A stretch of DNA of 64,000 nucleotides from Pseudomonas putida (GCF_028682395.1 NZ_JANHLC010000001.1:1073821-1137820); one strand, 5' to 3'; positions 9,148 to 19,590 are shown, counted from the first letter of the stretch. Notes: generated by a model not told the origin, from the letters alone. Numbers and translations: made by a program.

Positions 9148-9941
9148 GCGTGGAACTGATCGACAGCCATACCCACCTGGATTTTCCCGACTTCGAGGCC
9201 GACCGCGCGCAAGTACTCGCGCGCAGTCGACAACAGGGCGTCGGGCGAATGGTGGTATTGGGGGTCTATCAGCGCCATTGGCAGCGTTTGTGGGCGCTGG
9301 TCCAGAGCGATCCACAGCTGTACGCCGCCTTTGGCCTGCATCCGGTGTATCTGGATCAGCACTCTGCTGGCGATCTGACGGAACTGGGCGACTGGCTCAG
9401 TCGCCTGGCCGGCCACCGCCAGTTATGTGCGGTGGGCGAGATCGGCCTGGATTACTTTTTGCCCGGCCTCGATCGCCAGCGCCAGCAGGATCTGTTCGAG
9501 GCCCAGTTGCAACTGGCCAAGGACTTCCAGCTGCCCGCCCTGCTCCATGTGCGCCGCAGCCATGCCGCCGTGATCGCCAGCCTGAAACGCCACCGCCTGC
9601 CCCGTGGCGGTATCGTCCATGCATTCGCGGGCAGTTGGGAGGAGGCGCGTGAATACCTCAAGCTGGGCTTCAAGCTCGGTCTTGGCGGTGCCGGTACCTG
9701 GCCCCAGGCCTTGCGCCTGCGCCAGGTCATCGCCCGCCTGCCACTGGACAGCATCGTCCTGGAAACCGACTCACCAGACATGGCGCCCGCCATGTTCGCC
9801 CAACAACGCAATAGCCCCGAGCATCTACCGGCCATCTGCGCAGCCCTGGCCGAGCTGCTGGCAATCAGCCCCGAAGCCTTGGCCCAGGCAAGCACGGCCA
9901 ATGCCTGCGCGCTATTCAACTGGCCCCTGGCTAGCGCCTGA
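9144..9941 (+). CDS. TatD family metal-dependent hydrolase
   Basis: A 265-residue amidohydrolase-fold protein. It shows the N-terminal metal-binding DSHTHLD (residues 7-13, H9 and H11), the glutamate in VGEIGLDYF, a conserved histidine in LLHVRRSH, another in VHAFAG, and the aspartate in LETDSPDM. These are the metal ligands of the TatD/YcfH/YjjV group, whose members act as DNases or related hydrolases; the substrate here is unknown. ATG 9144 overlaps the fruR stop (ATGA), a common pairing in Pseudomonas. The last 11 bp overlap the convergent gene on the minus strand. Confidence 0.93.
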   Translation: MSVELIDSHTHLDFPDFEADRAQVLARSRQQGVGRMVVLGVYQRHWQRLWALVQSDPQLYAAFGLHPVYLDQHSAGDLTELGDWLSRLAGHRQLCAVGEIGLDYFLPGLDRQRQQDLFEAQLQLAKDFQLPALLHVRRSHAAVIASLKRHRLPRGGIVHAFAGSWEEAREYLKLGFKLGLGGAGTWPQALRLRQVIARLPLDSIVLETDSPDMAPAMFAQQRNSPEHLPAICAALAELLAISPEALAQASTANACALFNWPLASA

Positions 9942-10311
9942 CCGCCTGCAACCTCACGACCTGACGTCGTTCACGCCAGGCATACATCCATACCCCGCCA
10001 TACCCCAGCAGTGCCCCCAGGGATATCGCCCATTGCCCGCCCTGGCTGATCAGTCCCATTTTCTCCACGACCCCCCCAATCAGCAGCGTCGCGACCGCCA
10101 ATACCAGTGCCGCCGCGTGTATCAGGCTTAAAGTCCCCAGACGGCGCAGACGCCTGAGTTGCCCCAGGCCCTCAAGGCGTAGCGCGGCCTGGCACTGCTG
10201 GCAGGCAAAGGGCTCGTCGATGACCAGGGCATTGAGCTGCCAGGGCTGTAATTGCAGAGGGACACGGCAGTTCGGACACTCACTGCGAATGCCCGGGGGA
10301 GAAGCGTTCAT
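9931..10311 (-). CDS. Zinc-ribbon membrane protein of unknown function
   Basis: A 126-residue protein that I cannot name. The N-terminal cytosolic part has two CxxC pairs (CPNC near residue 12 and CQQC near 38), suggesting a zinc ribbon. Two hydrophobic segments follow (about residues 56-78 and 85-105), then a basic tail. I chose the ATG at 10311; the frame runs on to a GTG at 10392 but has no better Shine-Dalgarno there. It is convergent with tatD, overlapping it by 11 bp. A small metal- or redox-linked membrane protein is only a guess. Confidence 0.65.
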   Translation of the reverse strand: MNASPPGIRSECPNCRVPLQLQPWQLNALVIDEPFACQQCQAALRLEGLGQLRRLRRLGTLSLIHAAALVLAVATLLIGGVVEKMGLISQGGQWAISLGALLGYGGVWMYAWRERRQVVRLQAVRR

Positions 10312-10501
10312 AACCTGGTTTTCTCTTAACGCGGTGTCGAGGACGGCCGACGGGCTCAAGACTTCTTCAAGAGCGGAAGAAAAATCTGACACAAAAGGGA
10401 ACAGGAAACCAGGGAGGAAGCCCAGAGGTAAAGTAATTCATATTATTTTAACGCAGACCATTGCGAGCGTGCCGTACCAGCGCGCTCGCAGTGACCAACG
10501 C

Positions 10502-12532
10502 CTAGACGCGAAATGCACTGATCAACTGCTTGAGCTGCACCACCTGCAGCGACAATTGCCGGCTGGCATCTTCGGTCTGGTGCGCACCTTCGGCGGTGCG
10601 TTCACCGGCACGATTGATCTCGACGATGTTCTGGTCGATGTCGTGGGCCACCGCGGTCTGCTGCTCGACCGCCGCCGCAATCTGCTGGTTCTGATCGACA
10701 ATCATGCCCACTGCGCCGAGGATATTTTCCAGCGCTTGCTGGACCTTTTCCGACTGCCCCACCGTGCCACTCGCCATTTCATGACTGCTGCCCATGGCCT
10801 TGACCGCCGCACCCACACCGCCATGCAACTTGCTGATCATTTGCTCGATTTCTTCGGTCGACTGCTGGGTGCGCTTGGCCAGGGTACGGACCTCGTCGGC
10901 CACCACTGCAAACCCGCGCCCTTGCTCACCAGCACGTGCCGCTTCGATCGCGGCGTTGAGCGCCAGTAGATTGGTCTGCTCGGCGATGCTCTTGATCACC
11001 TCCAGCACCCGGCTGATAGACTGGCTATCAATGGCCAGTTGATTGATCACCACCACCGACTGGTCGATCTCACTGGCCAGGCGCGCGATGCTGCCTTGCT
11101 GGGACTCCACCAGGCTGCGGCCACTGACCGTTTCATCATTGACGCTATGGGCGCTGCTAACCGCCGCCGCTGCGCTGCGTGCCACTTCCTGGGCGGTCGC
11201 CGACATCTGGTTCATGGCCGTGGCCACCAGCTCGATCTGATTGCGCTGGCCGGCCACCGCAAGGTTGCTGCTGGCTGAAACCGACTCGACCTGGCTGGCC
11301 TGGCGCTCGACTTCGATCACGGTCTTGCCGACCAGCTCGATCAGATCATGGATCTTCGCCACGGTGCCGTTGAATACATCACCCAGTTCACCCAGCTCAT
11401 CACGGCTGTGGGCCTTGAAGGTGACGGTCATGTCCCCCGCCGCCACCTTGTCCATCATCGCGCCCAGGCGCTTGAGGGTGGTGCGGGTCGAAGCGTAGAA
11501 ACCGCCATAGAGATAGACGATGGACAGGAACACCACGGCCAGCGCCACCACCAGCAACACCATGTGCAGGCGGTTTTGCTTGAGGCGCTGCTGCAATTCC
11601 TGATCGAAAAAACTCAGGGTCGCGTCATTGAGTTCGTAGGTCTTGGCCATCAGCGCGCTGACCTGGTCATAAAACGTCAACCAGGGCGCTTCCAGCGTAT
11701 CGGCCATCACCACCTGTTCTTCGAACAGCTCGCTGGCCTGCTTGAGGCTGGCCAGGCTGGCGGCGGCGCTGCCATCGAGCGTGGCCCGGGCGGCCTTGCT
11801 GGCGCTCAGGGCATCCTGCAACTTCAGTCCGTACTCGGCCTGGAGCCGCTCGATCTGCTGCAACAACTCATCGAAGCGCGTGCTCGCCGACGAGTTGAGA
11901 AACCCCATGCCCAGTGAATAGGCACCCATCGCCCGACCTTCGCCCAGGGTCTGGGTGACTTGCGGCGTGACGCTGGTGATCAGCTCGCTCAGTTGGCGCA
12001 GGTCGCTCTGGCTGTCGCGGCTCAGGCCCGACTGACTGGCAATGATCTTGCTGAAAATCTGCGCATTGTTCAGCAGCTTTTCGATCTGCCCGCTTTTGCT
12101 TTGCAGGGACTTCTCGGCTTGCTGGGCCTTGAACGCGGCAATCATTTCATCGCGCTTGGCCTCGAACACCGCCACCTGCTCGGGATCGCTGGTCATCGCC
12201 TGCAGCGCCTGCAAGCGCTCAAGCACGCTGTCTTCCAGAGTCCTGATCCGGCTTTCGATATCCCCGGCCTTGCCTGACTGGCCAAGCGTGGCGTTGATCT
12301 GCACCTGGTTGTTCAGGGTTTCCAGGTCCCGCCGCAGCTTCAGGCTGGCGCCAAGCAGCTCAAGGCTCTGCAGCTCGACCTGGGTCCCCTGGAACTCGCG
12401 ATAGGCATCGCGTACCAGGTAGAAATTGGTCACCAGCATGGGCACGAAGAACAGAAAACTGATCAGACTGAACTTCATCCCGAAGCTCAGACGATTCATT
12501 AGCGCGACGGCGGGATAGAGCAAGCTCTTCAC
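10502..12532 (-). CDS. Methyl-accepting chemotaxis protein
   Basis: A 676-residue inner-membrane chemoreceptor. It has an N-terminal membrane segment (about residues 18-40), a long, mostly helical periplasmic sensor domain (about 45-325), and a second membrane segment ([20 protein letters not shown]). A HAMP domain follows (near [11 protein letters not shown]), then a cytoplasmic signalling domain with the conserved hairpin tip ([19 protein letters not shown]). There is no C-terminal CheR-binding pentapeptide; the protein ends LISAFRV. I chose GTG 12532 because AGGAAAGGGAG lies just upstream; the frame extends to an ATG at 12577 with no such site. The ligand cannot be read from the sequence. 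Confidence 0.93.
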   Translation of the reverse strand: MKSLLYPAVALMNRLSFGMKFSLISFLFFVPMLVTNFYLVRDAYREFQGTQVELQSLELLGASLKLRRDLETLNNQVQINATLGQSGKAGDIESRIRTLEDSVLERLQALQAMTSDPEQVAVFEAKRDEMIAAFKAQQAEKSLQSKSGQIEKLLNNAQIFSKIIASQSGLSRDSQSDLRQLSELITSVTPQVTQTLGEGRAMGAYSLGMGFLNSSASTRFDELLQQIERLQAEYGLKLQDALSASKAARATLDGSAAASLASLKQASELFEEQVVMADTLEAPWLTFYDQVSALMAKTYELNDATLSFFDQELQQRLKQNRLHMVLLVVALAVVFLSIVYLYGGFYASTRTTLKRLGAMMDKVAAGDMTVTFKAHSRDELGELGDVFNGTVAKIHDLIELVGKTVIEVERQASQVESVSASSNLAVAGQRNQIELVATAMNQMSATAQEVARSAAAAVSSAHSVNDETVSGRSLVESQQGSIARLASEIDQSVVVINQLAIDSQSISRVLEVIKSIAEQTNLLALNAAIEAARAGEQGRGFAVVADEVRTLAKRTQQSTEEIEQMISKLHGGVGAAVKAMGSSHEMASGTVGQSEKVQQALENILGAVGMIVDQNQQIAAAVEQQTAVAHDIDQNIVEINRAGERTAEGAHQTEDASRQLSLQVVQLKQLISAFRV

Positions 12533-12716
12533 AAGAACACTCCCTTTCCTATTATTTTTATGGGCGATCGCGAACAAGGCACAAAGCCATTATTGCGTGC
12601 TGCTATGTGTATAACTCAAATCGGCAGGATGGTTTGTAACTAAAGGTTAACCGTAAATACGGTGACGAAAGGCGGAGGGCCAGGGCGACCCTCCGGGTGG
12701 AATTCCGACCGATCGG

Positions 12717-13553
12717 TCAGAGCAGCAGGGTCCACAGGGCGAAGCCGGCGTACCACAGCAACGCGGCGCGCAGCAGCAGTTCCCAGAGGCTGTCCAGGCT
12801 GGCAACCCCTTCGGCGCCCGGCGCCGGAGCAGGCAGTTCGCCGGCGACCCGGCCGACCTTTTCCACCAGTTGCGCGGCACTGATGTCCCAACTGAGCAAC
12901 TCGTGCAGCATCACCCGACTGACCGCAACAAAGTTACCGACCAGGGCAAAGCTGGCTGCCAGCAAACGCACCGGCAACCAGTCGAAGGCATGCCGCATCT
13001 GCGCTGCGCGCTCCACCAGGGCCGGATTGCGCCCATGCTCGACGCACAGTGCCAGCAGGCGATACGCCAGGGCCGCCACCGGCCCCAGCAGGAAATACCA
13101 GAAAATCACCGCAAAGAAGCTTTGGTAGGCCTGCCACAGTAGATAACCCTGGACCCGCTCCAGCAACTGCCCGGGCTCATCGGCGCTGAGCCCCAGGTCG
13201 CGTTCGGCCACATGCACTGCTGCCTGCTGGTCATCCCGCCGCCAGGCATCGCGAAATGGCCCGAGGGCCGCCAGCAGGTCACCTCGGCCAAGGCTGTAGA
13301 TCAGCACCAGCAGATGGAGGGGAAAAGCCAACAAGCCATAAGCCAGAGGCTCGATCGCCCAGAGCAGCAAGCCCAGCACGGCCACCGGCAGTACCACCAA
13401 CATGCTCAGCAGCAACCAGGGACGAGAGGCCAGCCGCGAGCTGGACTCCAATCGCGCGAGTTCGCCCAACCAGGCGCCGTCGCGTTGCAGGCGCTGGCGC
13501 AGGGCCGAGAATTTTTCGATCCAGACGGCTAGTAACAACACCAGAAAACTCAT
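12717..13553 (-). CDS. ampE: AmpE, beta-lactamase induction signal protein
   Basis: A 278-residue inner-membrane protein of the AmpE/CobD-like family. It starts MSFLVLLLAVWIEKFSALRQ and has several hydrophobic segments: the N-terminus, about residues 48-95, a segment around 140-165, and the extreme C-terminus. It sits directly after ampD in the same direction; its ATG overlaps the ampD TGA by 4 bp, so the two are translationally coupled. In enteric bacteria and Pseudomonas, AmpE is linked to sensing cell-wall damage with AmpD, but its molecular activity is not settled. Confidence 0.93.
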   Translation of the reverse strand: MSFLVLLLAVWIEKFSALRQRLQRDGAWLGELARLESSSRLASRPWLLLSMLVVLPVAVLGLLLWAIEPLAYGLLAFPLHLLVLIYSLGRGDLLAALGPFRDAWRRDDQQAAVHVAERDLGLSADEPGQLLERVQGYLLWQAYQSFFAVIFWYFLLGPVAALAYRLLALCVEHGRNPALVERAAQMRHAFDWLPVRLLAASFALVGNFVAVSRVMLHELLSWDISAAQLVEKVGRVAGELPAPAPGAEGVASLDSLWELLLRAALLWYAGFALWTLLL

Positions 13554-14113
13554 TGCCCTACCTCCCTACCCTCAAGTGCTGCGCGGTAACGCGGCCAGTC
13601 AAAGCACGGCCCGGGATCGGTCTTGCGCCCCGGGGCAATATCACTGTGTCCGCAAATCCGCTGTGCCGTAATGGCCGGATAAGCGGCCTGTAGTTGGTGA
13701 GTCAACGCAATCAGCGTGGCGTATTGGGCATCGGTGAACGGCAGTTCGTCAGTGCCCTCCAGCTCGATCCCCAGTGAAAAATCATTGCAACCCTCGCGCC
13801 CCTCGAAGCACGAGACTCCGGCATGCCAGGCCCGCGCCAGGCAGGAGACAAACTGGGTCAGGACACCGTCGCGCTCGATCAGAAAATGCGCGGATACTCG
13901 TAAGTCTGCGATGGTTTCAAAGTAGGGGTGTTGCGTGACATCCAGGCGATTCTGGAAGAACTCTTGCACCTTGCCGGTCGCGAACTGGGCCGGAGGCAGG
14001 CTGATGTTGTGGATCACCAGCAGCGAAATCTCACCCGCGGGACGCTCATTGCAGTTGGGCGAGGGACAATGACGAATCCCCTGGCACCAGCCCGTGAGAC
14101 GATCCAACTGCAT
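13550..14113 (-). CDS. ampD: 1,6-anhydro-N-acetylmuramyl-L-alanine amidase AmpD
   Basis: A cytosolic zinc amidase that removes the peptide from anhydro-muropeptides during cell-wall recycling. Its loss derepresses AmpR-controlled beta-lactamase in relatives. The 187-residue protein keeps the family zinc ligands and catalytic residues at the expected places: H35 (VIHN), E117 (GIELEG), H156 (GHSDIAP), K164 and D166 (RKTDPG). I chose ATG 14113 because a strong GGAGGAG lies 7 nt upstream and the product then matches the usual AmpD length; a longer frame to 14182 has no support. It is coupled to ampE. Confidence 0.97.
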   Translation of the reverse strand: MQLDRLTGWCQGIRHCPSPNCNERPAGEISLLVIHNISLPPAQFATGKVQEFFQNRLDVTQHPYFETIADLRVSAHFLIERDGVLTQFVSCLARAWHAGVSCFEGREGCNDFSLGIELEGTDELPFTDAQYATLIALTHQLQAAYPAITAQRICGHSDIAPGRKTDPGPCFDWPRYRAALEGREVGQ

Positions 14114-14217
14114 AAAGGCTCCTCCAGCGCGTGACATTAGCCGCCAGTATGCCGTGATAGAGCGCCAGGAAGCGATCCGCACGGCAAAGAAATCCCGCCC
14201 CTAGCCACTCGCGCCTA

Positions 14218-16413
14218 TCACTGGCCGTCGTCGAGGCGGCGCAGGTTGCCGATCACCGAGGCCAGGGCGCGATCAAACAGCAGCGTGTCGTCGATCAGCC
14301 GCGCCGTTCCCCTGCCCAACTCCAGCGCCAGCTCGGCCCTGGAGCGGTCCAGCACCTTCATGCCGCGGCGATTGACGAATACACAGCGGTCCTGCGGCTC
14401 GATAATTGCCGCCAGTTTGCAGCGCAACCGATTGTCCGGGTCCTCATCAATCTCGATCCACTGCCCCAGGCGCAACTGGTTGGCCAGGACCCAGCCGGCA
14501 TCATCTTTGGCGAGCGGCGCCGGCACGACCGGCGGCGGCTCTGGCGCCGCCAGGACAATGGCCTCGTGCAGCTGGACCATCACCGGCGACTCTGCGGCAG
14601 GCAACGCACTGAAACGCTGGAAAACCTGCAGATGCAGGCTCTCCAACTGACTGAAAAACTCGCTGGTGGCAAAGGGATCAAATGCCGAACTGAGTAACCC
14701 CTCGCGCAACGCCTTGAGCAACTCGGGCAGCAATGCCAGCAAACGCTCACGAGCCTGTTGCTCAAGGTGCGGCTCGACGCTCCAGATCAGTTCATCCATG
14801 GTCCGCAGGCCAGCCAGCCATTGCGGCGAGTCCTCGCCATGCTTCAGGCAAATCAACAACAGGACCTTGCTCCACGCTTCCTCGAGCAGGCGCACCACCA
14901 CCTGGGGCAGGGTTTTACCCAGCAGGCGCAAGTTCAATTGGCGTTGCACCGCCTGGCGCGCCAGCTCGGTCCGGGCCCGGCCGTCCTCGGCATCACGAAT
15001 GCGCTGTTCCAGCAGTTCGCTGCGTCGACGCTCACTGGTGGTAAACGCCAGGAAGTCCGCCAGCAACTCGCCAAAAATCGCCGGGTCGTCGTCAAAATCA
15101 TTGAGCAGGCGCTGCACCACCTGCTCGATACGGATGTACAGGCTGTCGCGCTGATTATCATCACGCGAACCCCAACCGAGCGCCGCCGAGGCGATTTCAT
15201 TGAGCAGACGCCGCGCCGGGTGGTTGCCGCGGCTGAAGAAGCTCTTGTCCAGCACCGCGACCTTGAGCATGGGAATCTGCAAGCGCCCAATCAGCAGCTT
15301 GAGCGAGTCGGGCAGGTTGCGGTCGTCGAGCATGAACTCGAACAGCATCGCAATCAGGTTGATCACATCCTCATCGGCCACGCCGACAACCCGGGATTTG
15401 CCGCTTTTGACGCTGACCCGGGTCAGCAGTTGTTCGAGCTGCCCGCGCAGATCGAAATCATCCTGGGTCGTCGGCTCGGGCACGTACTGCTGCAAATGCG
15501 AGAGCAGGCGCAACAGGTCGCGGGTCGAGATCGGCTGGGTTTCAGCGCGCGCTTCCAGGCGTGGCGCCAGGCTGCCGCGCACATGCAGCAGCAGGCTTTG
15601 CAGTGCCGCGAACACTTGCTGCACGTTCTCGTCAGCGGGCGCCTCGGCGCTCGGCGGACTTTGCGCTGTGCCCGCATCCGCGCTGCGACTGGTGCGGTAG
15701 CGGGCAGGCCCCGCTGGCGCCGCCTTGAGTTCGGGCAGAACGCCGGTGGCGATCAGTAGCTGATTGGCCTCGGCATACAATTGGTCGGCATCACTGAGCA
15801 CATATTTCTCGAACAGCTTGAGGATGATCAGTTTGACCTTGATCTCCACCCCCAGGTTGCGCCCGGCCTGCATAAAGTAGTCGCAGAGCATCGCCGGCCC
15901 CAGCGGATTGTGCTCGTCGTCAAGGTGGCGGCTGACCAGCGCGTCGAGACGGGCCGTCAACTGGCTCAGCGCCAGGCCATCGCGGCTCAGCACCTTGGCA
16001 ACCATGGCGTCCAGTGCCACGGTGCGCTCCAACTCATCGTTGGACACCAAGGCCAGTTTCTCGAAGCTGAAACCGCCGCCCAGGGCAGGTTCAACGCGCG
16101 GAGACTGGCCCAGGTTGGCAAAGGCTTCGTAGAAGGTTTCGAGAAAGCCGCGCTCGATGCTTTTGCGCTTAAGGCGCAGGTCGCGCATGGCTTCGAAAAA
16201 GGTGTGCTGGTCGACATTGTTCAGGGCCCGGTCGGCCATCTCGAACAGGGTGTCGTCGGCATTGTCGAACAACGCCTGCAGAGCCTGCTTGAGCTGCAAG
16301 GCGGCCTTGTCGCGGACCTGCAGCAGCACCACGGGAAAACGGGCGAGCGGCGAAGGAATCGCCTGCTCGGCGATCCCTTCGTGCAAGGGCACCACTTTCC
16401 CGTCGTTTTGCAT
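14218..16413 (-). CDS. DUF1631 family protein
   Basis: A 731-residue soluble protein that matches the DUF1631 group by its opening (MQNDGKVVPLHEG), helical charged body and conserved tail. The last ~110 residues contain LRLGQWIEIDEDPDNRLRCK followed by a CVFVNRRGMKV stretch. This resembles a PilZ-like beta-barrel segment seen at the end of DUF1631 proteins, but I cannot confirm a c-di-GMP site. No catalytic motif or membrane segment is evident. It stands alone between ampD (same strand) and the divergent nadC. Function unknown. Confidence 0.85.
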   Translation of the reverse strand: MQNDGKVVPLHEGIAEQAIPSPLARFPVVLLQVRDKAALQLKQALQALFDNADDTLFEMADRALNNVDQHTFFEAMRDLRLKRKSIERGFLETFYEAFANLGQSPRVEPALGGGFSFEKLALVSNDELERTVALDAMVAKVLSRDGLALSQLTARLDALVSRHLDDEHNPLGPAMLCDYFMQAGRNLGVEIKVKLIILKLFEKYVLSDADQLYAEANQLLIATGVLPELKAAPAGPARYRTSRSADAGTAQSPPSAEAPADENVQQVFAALQSLLLHVRGSLAPRLEARAETQPISTRDLLRLLSHLQQYVPEPTTQDDFDLRGQLEQLLTRVSVKSGKSRVVGVADEDVINLIAMLFEFMLDDRNLPDSLKLLIGRLQIPMLKVAVLDKSFFSRGNHPARRLLNEIASAALGWGSRDDNQRDSLYIRIEQVVQRLLNDFDDDPAIFGELLADFLAFTTSERRRSELLEQRIRDAEDGRARTELARQAVQRQLNLRLLGKTLPQVVVRLLEEAWSKVLLLICLKHGEDSPQWLAGLRTMDELIWSVEPHLEQQARERLLALLPELLKALREGLLSSAFDPFATSEFFSQLESLHLQVFQRFSALPAAESPVMVQLHEAIVLAAPEPPPVVPAPLAKDDAGWVLANQLRLGQWIEIDEDPDNRLRCKLAAIIEPQDRCVFVNRRGMKVLDRSRAELALELGRGTARLIDDTLLFDRALASVIGNLRRLDDGQ

Positions 16414-16718
16414 CCAGGCCTCCGCCGTGGCTGTTGTTTCCAGTCCATGTCAGCGCCGCGCATCAGCCACCGCGCGCGACCCTTTCCCGGCCTTGAAGGC
16501 TCTGGAATGGGCGGTTCGCAGGGGAAAGGCAGGGCTACGTCAAAGTCATGACGTCAAATACTAGGCGGATTATCTGGCAAAGTACTGGCTCTGCGCCAGC
16601 AGACAATGCATTTCCGTGAAAAAAACTGTCGAAAAGCCCGGGCGCCGAGCTGCCGACGGTTTGGCGTTCGCCCCCCGCCACCCCCTATAATCAGGCCACT
16701 TTGTTTGTGGAGCCCGTT

Positions 16719-17567
16719 ATGCCGAATCTACGCCTCGCCGACCTCACCGCCGAAATCGAAGCCAATGTGCGTCGCGCCTTGCACGAAGACCTCGGCAATG
16801 GCGATATCACCGCGCAATTGATCCCCGCCGAACGCCTGGCCAAAGCCACCATCATTACCCGGGATCAAGCCGTGGTCTGCGGCACCGCCTGGGTCGATAC
16901 GGTGTTCCGCCAACTCGATCCGCGTGTCGCGGTGCACTGGCAGGTCCGCGATGGCGAGCGGGTCAGCCCCAACCAGCCCCTTTTTCATCTCGAAGGCCCA
17001 GCCCGCTCCCTGCTCAGCGGCGAACGCAGCGCCTTGAACTTCCTGCAATTGCTGTCCGGCGTCGCGACCCGGGCCCAGTCCTTCGCCGATCACGTGGCCA
17101 GCACCCAGGTCAAACTGCTCGACACCCGAAAGACCCTGCCCGGCCTGCGCCTGGCACAGAAGTACGCGGTCACCTGCGGCGGCTGTCATAACCACCGCAT
17201 CGGCCTTTATGACGCCTTCCTGATCAAGGAAAACCATATCGCGGCCTGCGGCGGTATCGCCCAGGCAGTCGCGGCAGCCCATCGCATTGCCCCAGGCAAG
17301 CCGGTGGAAGTCGAAGTGGAAAGCCTCGGCGAACTGACCCAAGCCCTGGAGGCCGGCGCCGATATCATCATGCTCGACGAACTGAGCCTCGCTGACATGC
17401 GCGAGGCCGTGCGCCTCACCGCCGGACGCGCCAAGCTCGAAGCCAGCGGCGGGATCAATGCCGACACCCTGCTGCCGATTGCCGAAACCGGCGTCGACTA
17501 CATCTCCATCGGCGCCATGACCAAGGACGTCAAGGCCGTCGATCTGTCCATGCGCCTGAGCCTCTAA
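16719..17567 (+). CDS. nadC: Nicotinate-nucleotide pyrophosphorylase (carboxylating)
   Basis: Makes nicotinate mononucleotide from quinolinate and PRPP in NAD synthesis. The 282-residue product has the family N-terminal region ([16 protein letters not shown]), the basic catalytic segment [10 protein letters not shown] and [14 protein letters not shown], then [20 protein letters not shown] and EASGGI around the barrel active site. ATG 16719 follows GGAG by about 8 nt; the frame opens earlier at an ATG at 16701 that has no ribosome site. It overlaps the convergent ogt gene by 4 bp. The nadC/ampD neighbourhood is conserved in Pseudomonas. Confidence 0.97.
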   Translation: MPNLRLADLTAEIEANVRRALHEDLGNGDITAQLIPAERLAKATIITRDQAVVCGTAWVDTVFRQLDPRVAVHWQVRDGERVSPNQPLFHLEGPARSLLSGERSALNFLQLLSGVATRAQSFADHVASTQVKLLDTRKTLPGLRLAQKYAVTCGGCHNHRIGLYDAFLIKENHIAACGGIAQAVAAAHRIAPGKPVEVEVESLGELTQALEAGADIIMLDELSLADMREAVRLTAGRAKLEASGGINADTLLPIAETGVDYISIGAMTKDVKAVDLSMRLSL

Positions 17568-18094
17568 ACCCAGCCCGCAGCCGCAGACCCGGTACGCGCC
17601 CCGCCCCGCTGGTGGCGCGCCTCGTGGGCCAGCAACCATTGCTTGGCGGGCAGGCCGCCACCAAAACCGGTCAAACTGCCATTGCTACCAATCACCCGAT
17701 GACACGGCAGGATGATCGGGATGGGGTTGAGCCCGTTGGCCGCCCCGACTGCCCGGTTGGCCCGTGGGCGCTCGATCCGCTGGGACACCCGCGCATAGCT
17801 GGTGGTAACGCCGTAGGGAATTTCGGCGAGGGCATGCCAAACGTCCAGCTGGAAGGCGGTCCCGATCAGGTTGAGCTTGAGGTCAAAAGACTGCCGCGTG
17901 CCGGCGAAGTACTCCTCCAACTGGCGCATGGGCTCAATCAGATGCTGCGGCCCGTGACAGCACAGCTCCAGCAGCATCCGCGAGCGGTGTTCCTGCTCGA
18001 AGCGCACCTCGCGCAGGCCATTGTGGTCACCGGTCAGCACCAGCAACCCGACCGGCGAAGACATTTGTGCGTAGTAAATCGGCTCAGTATTCAT
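17564..18094 (-). CDS. ogt: Methylated-DNA--protein-cysteine methyltransferase
   Basis: A suicide repair protein that takes the methyl group from O6-methylguanine. The 176-residue protein has the active-site PCHRVIG with acceptor C131, the preceding [11 protein letters not shown], and the downstream [19 protein letters not shown] 18094 overlaps the stop of the upstream Ada/AlkA gene (ATGA), so the two repair genes form a coupled unit. A longer frame to 18175 lies inside that gene and is not needed. With the Ada-AlkA protein, this pair covers phosphotriester, O6-alkylguanine and N3-alkyladenine repair. Confidence 0.95.
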   Translation of the reverse strand: MNTEPIYYAQMSSPVGLLVLTGDHNGLREVRFEQEHRSRMLLELCCHGPQHLIEPMRQLEEYFAGTRQSFDLKLNLIGTAFQLDVWHALAEIPYGVTTSYARVSQRIERPRANRAVGAANGLNPIPIILPCHRVIGSNGSLTGFGGGLPAKQWLLAHEARHQRGGARTGSAAAGWV

Positions 18095-19590
18095 GTGCGA
18101 GTTTTCCGTTGAGTAACCATCGCGCTGGCGGCGCGCCAAAGGTACATCACCGCATAAGCGCGCCAGGGTCGCCAATGCTCCGCCAAATGTTCCAGGGCCC
18201 GGGGCGTCAGGGGCTCGTGCGCACCCGCGGCCACACGCCGCAACACCAGATCGGCGGCGGGAAAGGCATCCGGGTGGTTCAAGACTCGCATGGCCATGTA
18301 ATGCGCCGTCCAGGCACCGATCCCCGGCAAGGCCACCCAGCTTTCGACAAACGCCTCCAGCCGTTGCTCGCCCCCCAGTTCGAGGCGTCCATCGAGCAAG
18401 GCACGGGCAATGCCCTGAATCGTCGCGGCCCGCGCGCGGGTGATGCCCACGGCTATCAGATCGGCCTCCAGCAGGTGTTCGGGGCTGGGAAACAGTCGCG
18501 CCAAGCCGTCGCCATACGGCACCGGCAGCGCCTGGCCGTAGCGCTGCACCAGCCGCGAGGCCAGGGTTCGCGCTGCCGCCACACTGACCTGCTGACCCAG
18601 CACCGCACGCACGGCGATTTCGAACCCGTCCCAGCCGCCCGGCAGTCGCAGGCCCGGGTAGCGCTCGACCAGCGGTGCAAGCACCGGCGAAGCTCCCAAG
18701 GCAATAGCGATTGCCTGGGGCTGGGCATCGAGGTCAAACATCCGCCGAACCCGCGCGACCAGGCCCAACAGATGTTGCGCGGCCACCCCCTGCAACTCCA
18801 GCCGCAGGCTGTCCGTCGCGCCCGGCCAACGGCTGACCCGCAGCCAGCCCGGTGTCCCCTCCAGGTTGAAGACCCGCTGATAGCTATGGCTTTCCACGAA
18901 CTCGACCCCCGGCAAGGCCCGATCACGTAAAAAACCTAGGAGGCCTTCGAAGTCGTAGGGCGGTCGATACCCCAGGCGCAGCACCAAAGCGGTGCCGCCA
19001 TGGTTCAGGGGTCGACGACGAAGTTCACGGGGCGGGGCATGGTTGGCCTGGGCAAACGCCGCATTGAACCGCCGCAGACTTTGAAAACCCGCCGCCAATG
19101 CCACCTCGGTAATCGGCAATGCCGTCTCGGTCAGCAGTTGCTTGGCGAACAGCAACCGGCGCGTGGCATGCACGGCCATCGGCGGCGCACCCAAGTGCTC
19201 GACAAACAAACGACGCAACTGCCGGGCACCGATATCCAGGCGTGTCGCCAGGTCCTGCAATGAATGCTCGGCCAGAAAACCTTCGTCAATCAGCCGCAAG
19301 CCGCGCGCGACCCGTTGCTCCCCCCCCGAACACCCGATGCGATTGCCCGGTGCCAGCTCCGGACGGCAACGCAGGCAGGGGCGAAACCCCGCGCCTTCGG
19401 CAGCCGCCGCACTGGGGTAGTACACGACATTCGCGGCTTTCGGCGGGCGGGCCGGACAGACCGGCCGGCAGTAAATACCGGTGCTCAGCACGGCAGTAAA
19501 GAAGATCCCGTCAAAGCGCGCATCACGACTGAGCCGCGCTTTCTCGCAAATATCGATGGCCGGAAAATGAATCGGTTCAGGGCTGTTCAT
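18091..19590 (-). CDS. Ada N-terminal / AraC / AlkA fusion DNA-3-methyladenine glycosylase
   Basis: A 499-residue three-part protein. Residues 1-85 are an Ada-type methyl-phosphotriester domain with the four zinc cysteines C41, C45, C72 and C75. About 90-195 is an AraC-type helix-turn-helix region (IARGLRLIDEG-like start, GFQSLRRFNAAF). The rest is an AlkA-like glycosylase with the helix-hairpin-helix LPGIGAWTAHYMAM and catalytic aspartate D447 (FPAADLVLRR). It should remove alkylated bases and may activate its own operon when methylated, as Ada does; the second point is inference. The O6-methyltransferase function is supplied by ogt, which overlaps its stop by 4 bp. Confidence 0.92.
   Translation of the reverse strand: MNSPEPIHFPAIDICEKARLSRDARFDGIFFTAVLSTGIYCRPVCPARPPKAANVVYYPSAAAAEGAGFRPCLRCRPELAPGNRIGCSGGEQRVARGLRLIDEGFLAEHSLQDLATRLDIGARQLRRLFVEHLGAPPMAVHATRRLLFAKQLLTETALPITEVALAAGFQSLRRFNAAFAQANHAPPRELRRRPLNHGGTALVLRLGYRPPYDFEGLLGFLRDRALPGVEFVESHSYQRVFNLEGTPGWLRVSRWPGATDSLRLELQGVAAQHLLGLVARVRRMFDLDAQPQAIAIALGASPVLAPLVERYPGLRLPGGWDGFEIAVRAVLGQQVSVAAARTLASRLVQRYGQALPVPYGDGLARLFPSPEHLLEADLIAVGITRARAATIQGIARALLDGRLELGGEQRLEAFVESWVALPGIGAWTAHYMAMRVLNHPDAFPAADLVLRRVAAGAHEPLTPRALEHLAEHWRPWRAYAVMYLWRAASAMVTQRKTRT

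Noticed and set aside
10463..10489. 7-bp inverted repeat after the chemoreceptor gene as a terminator
   Set aside because: The stem is short with a 13-nt loop and has no T-tract on the minus strand.
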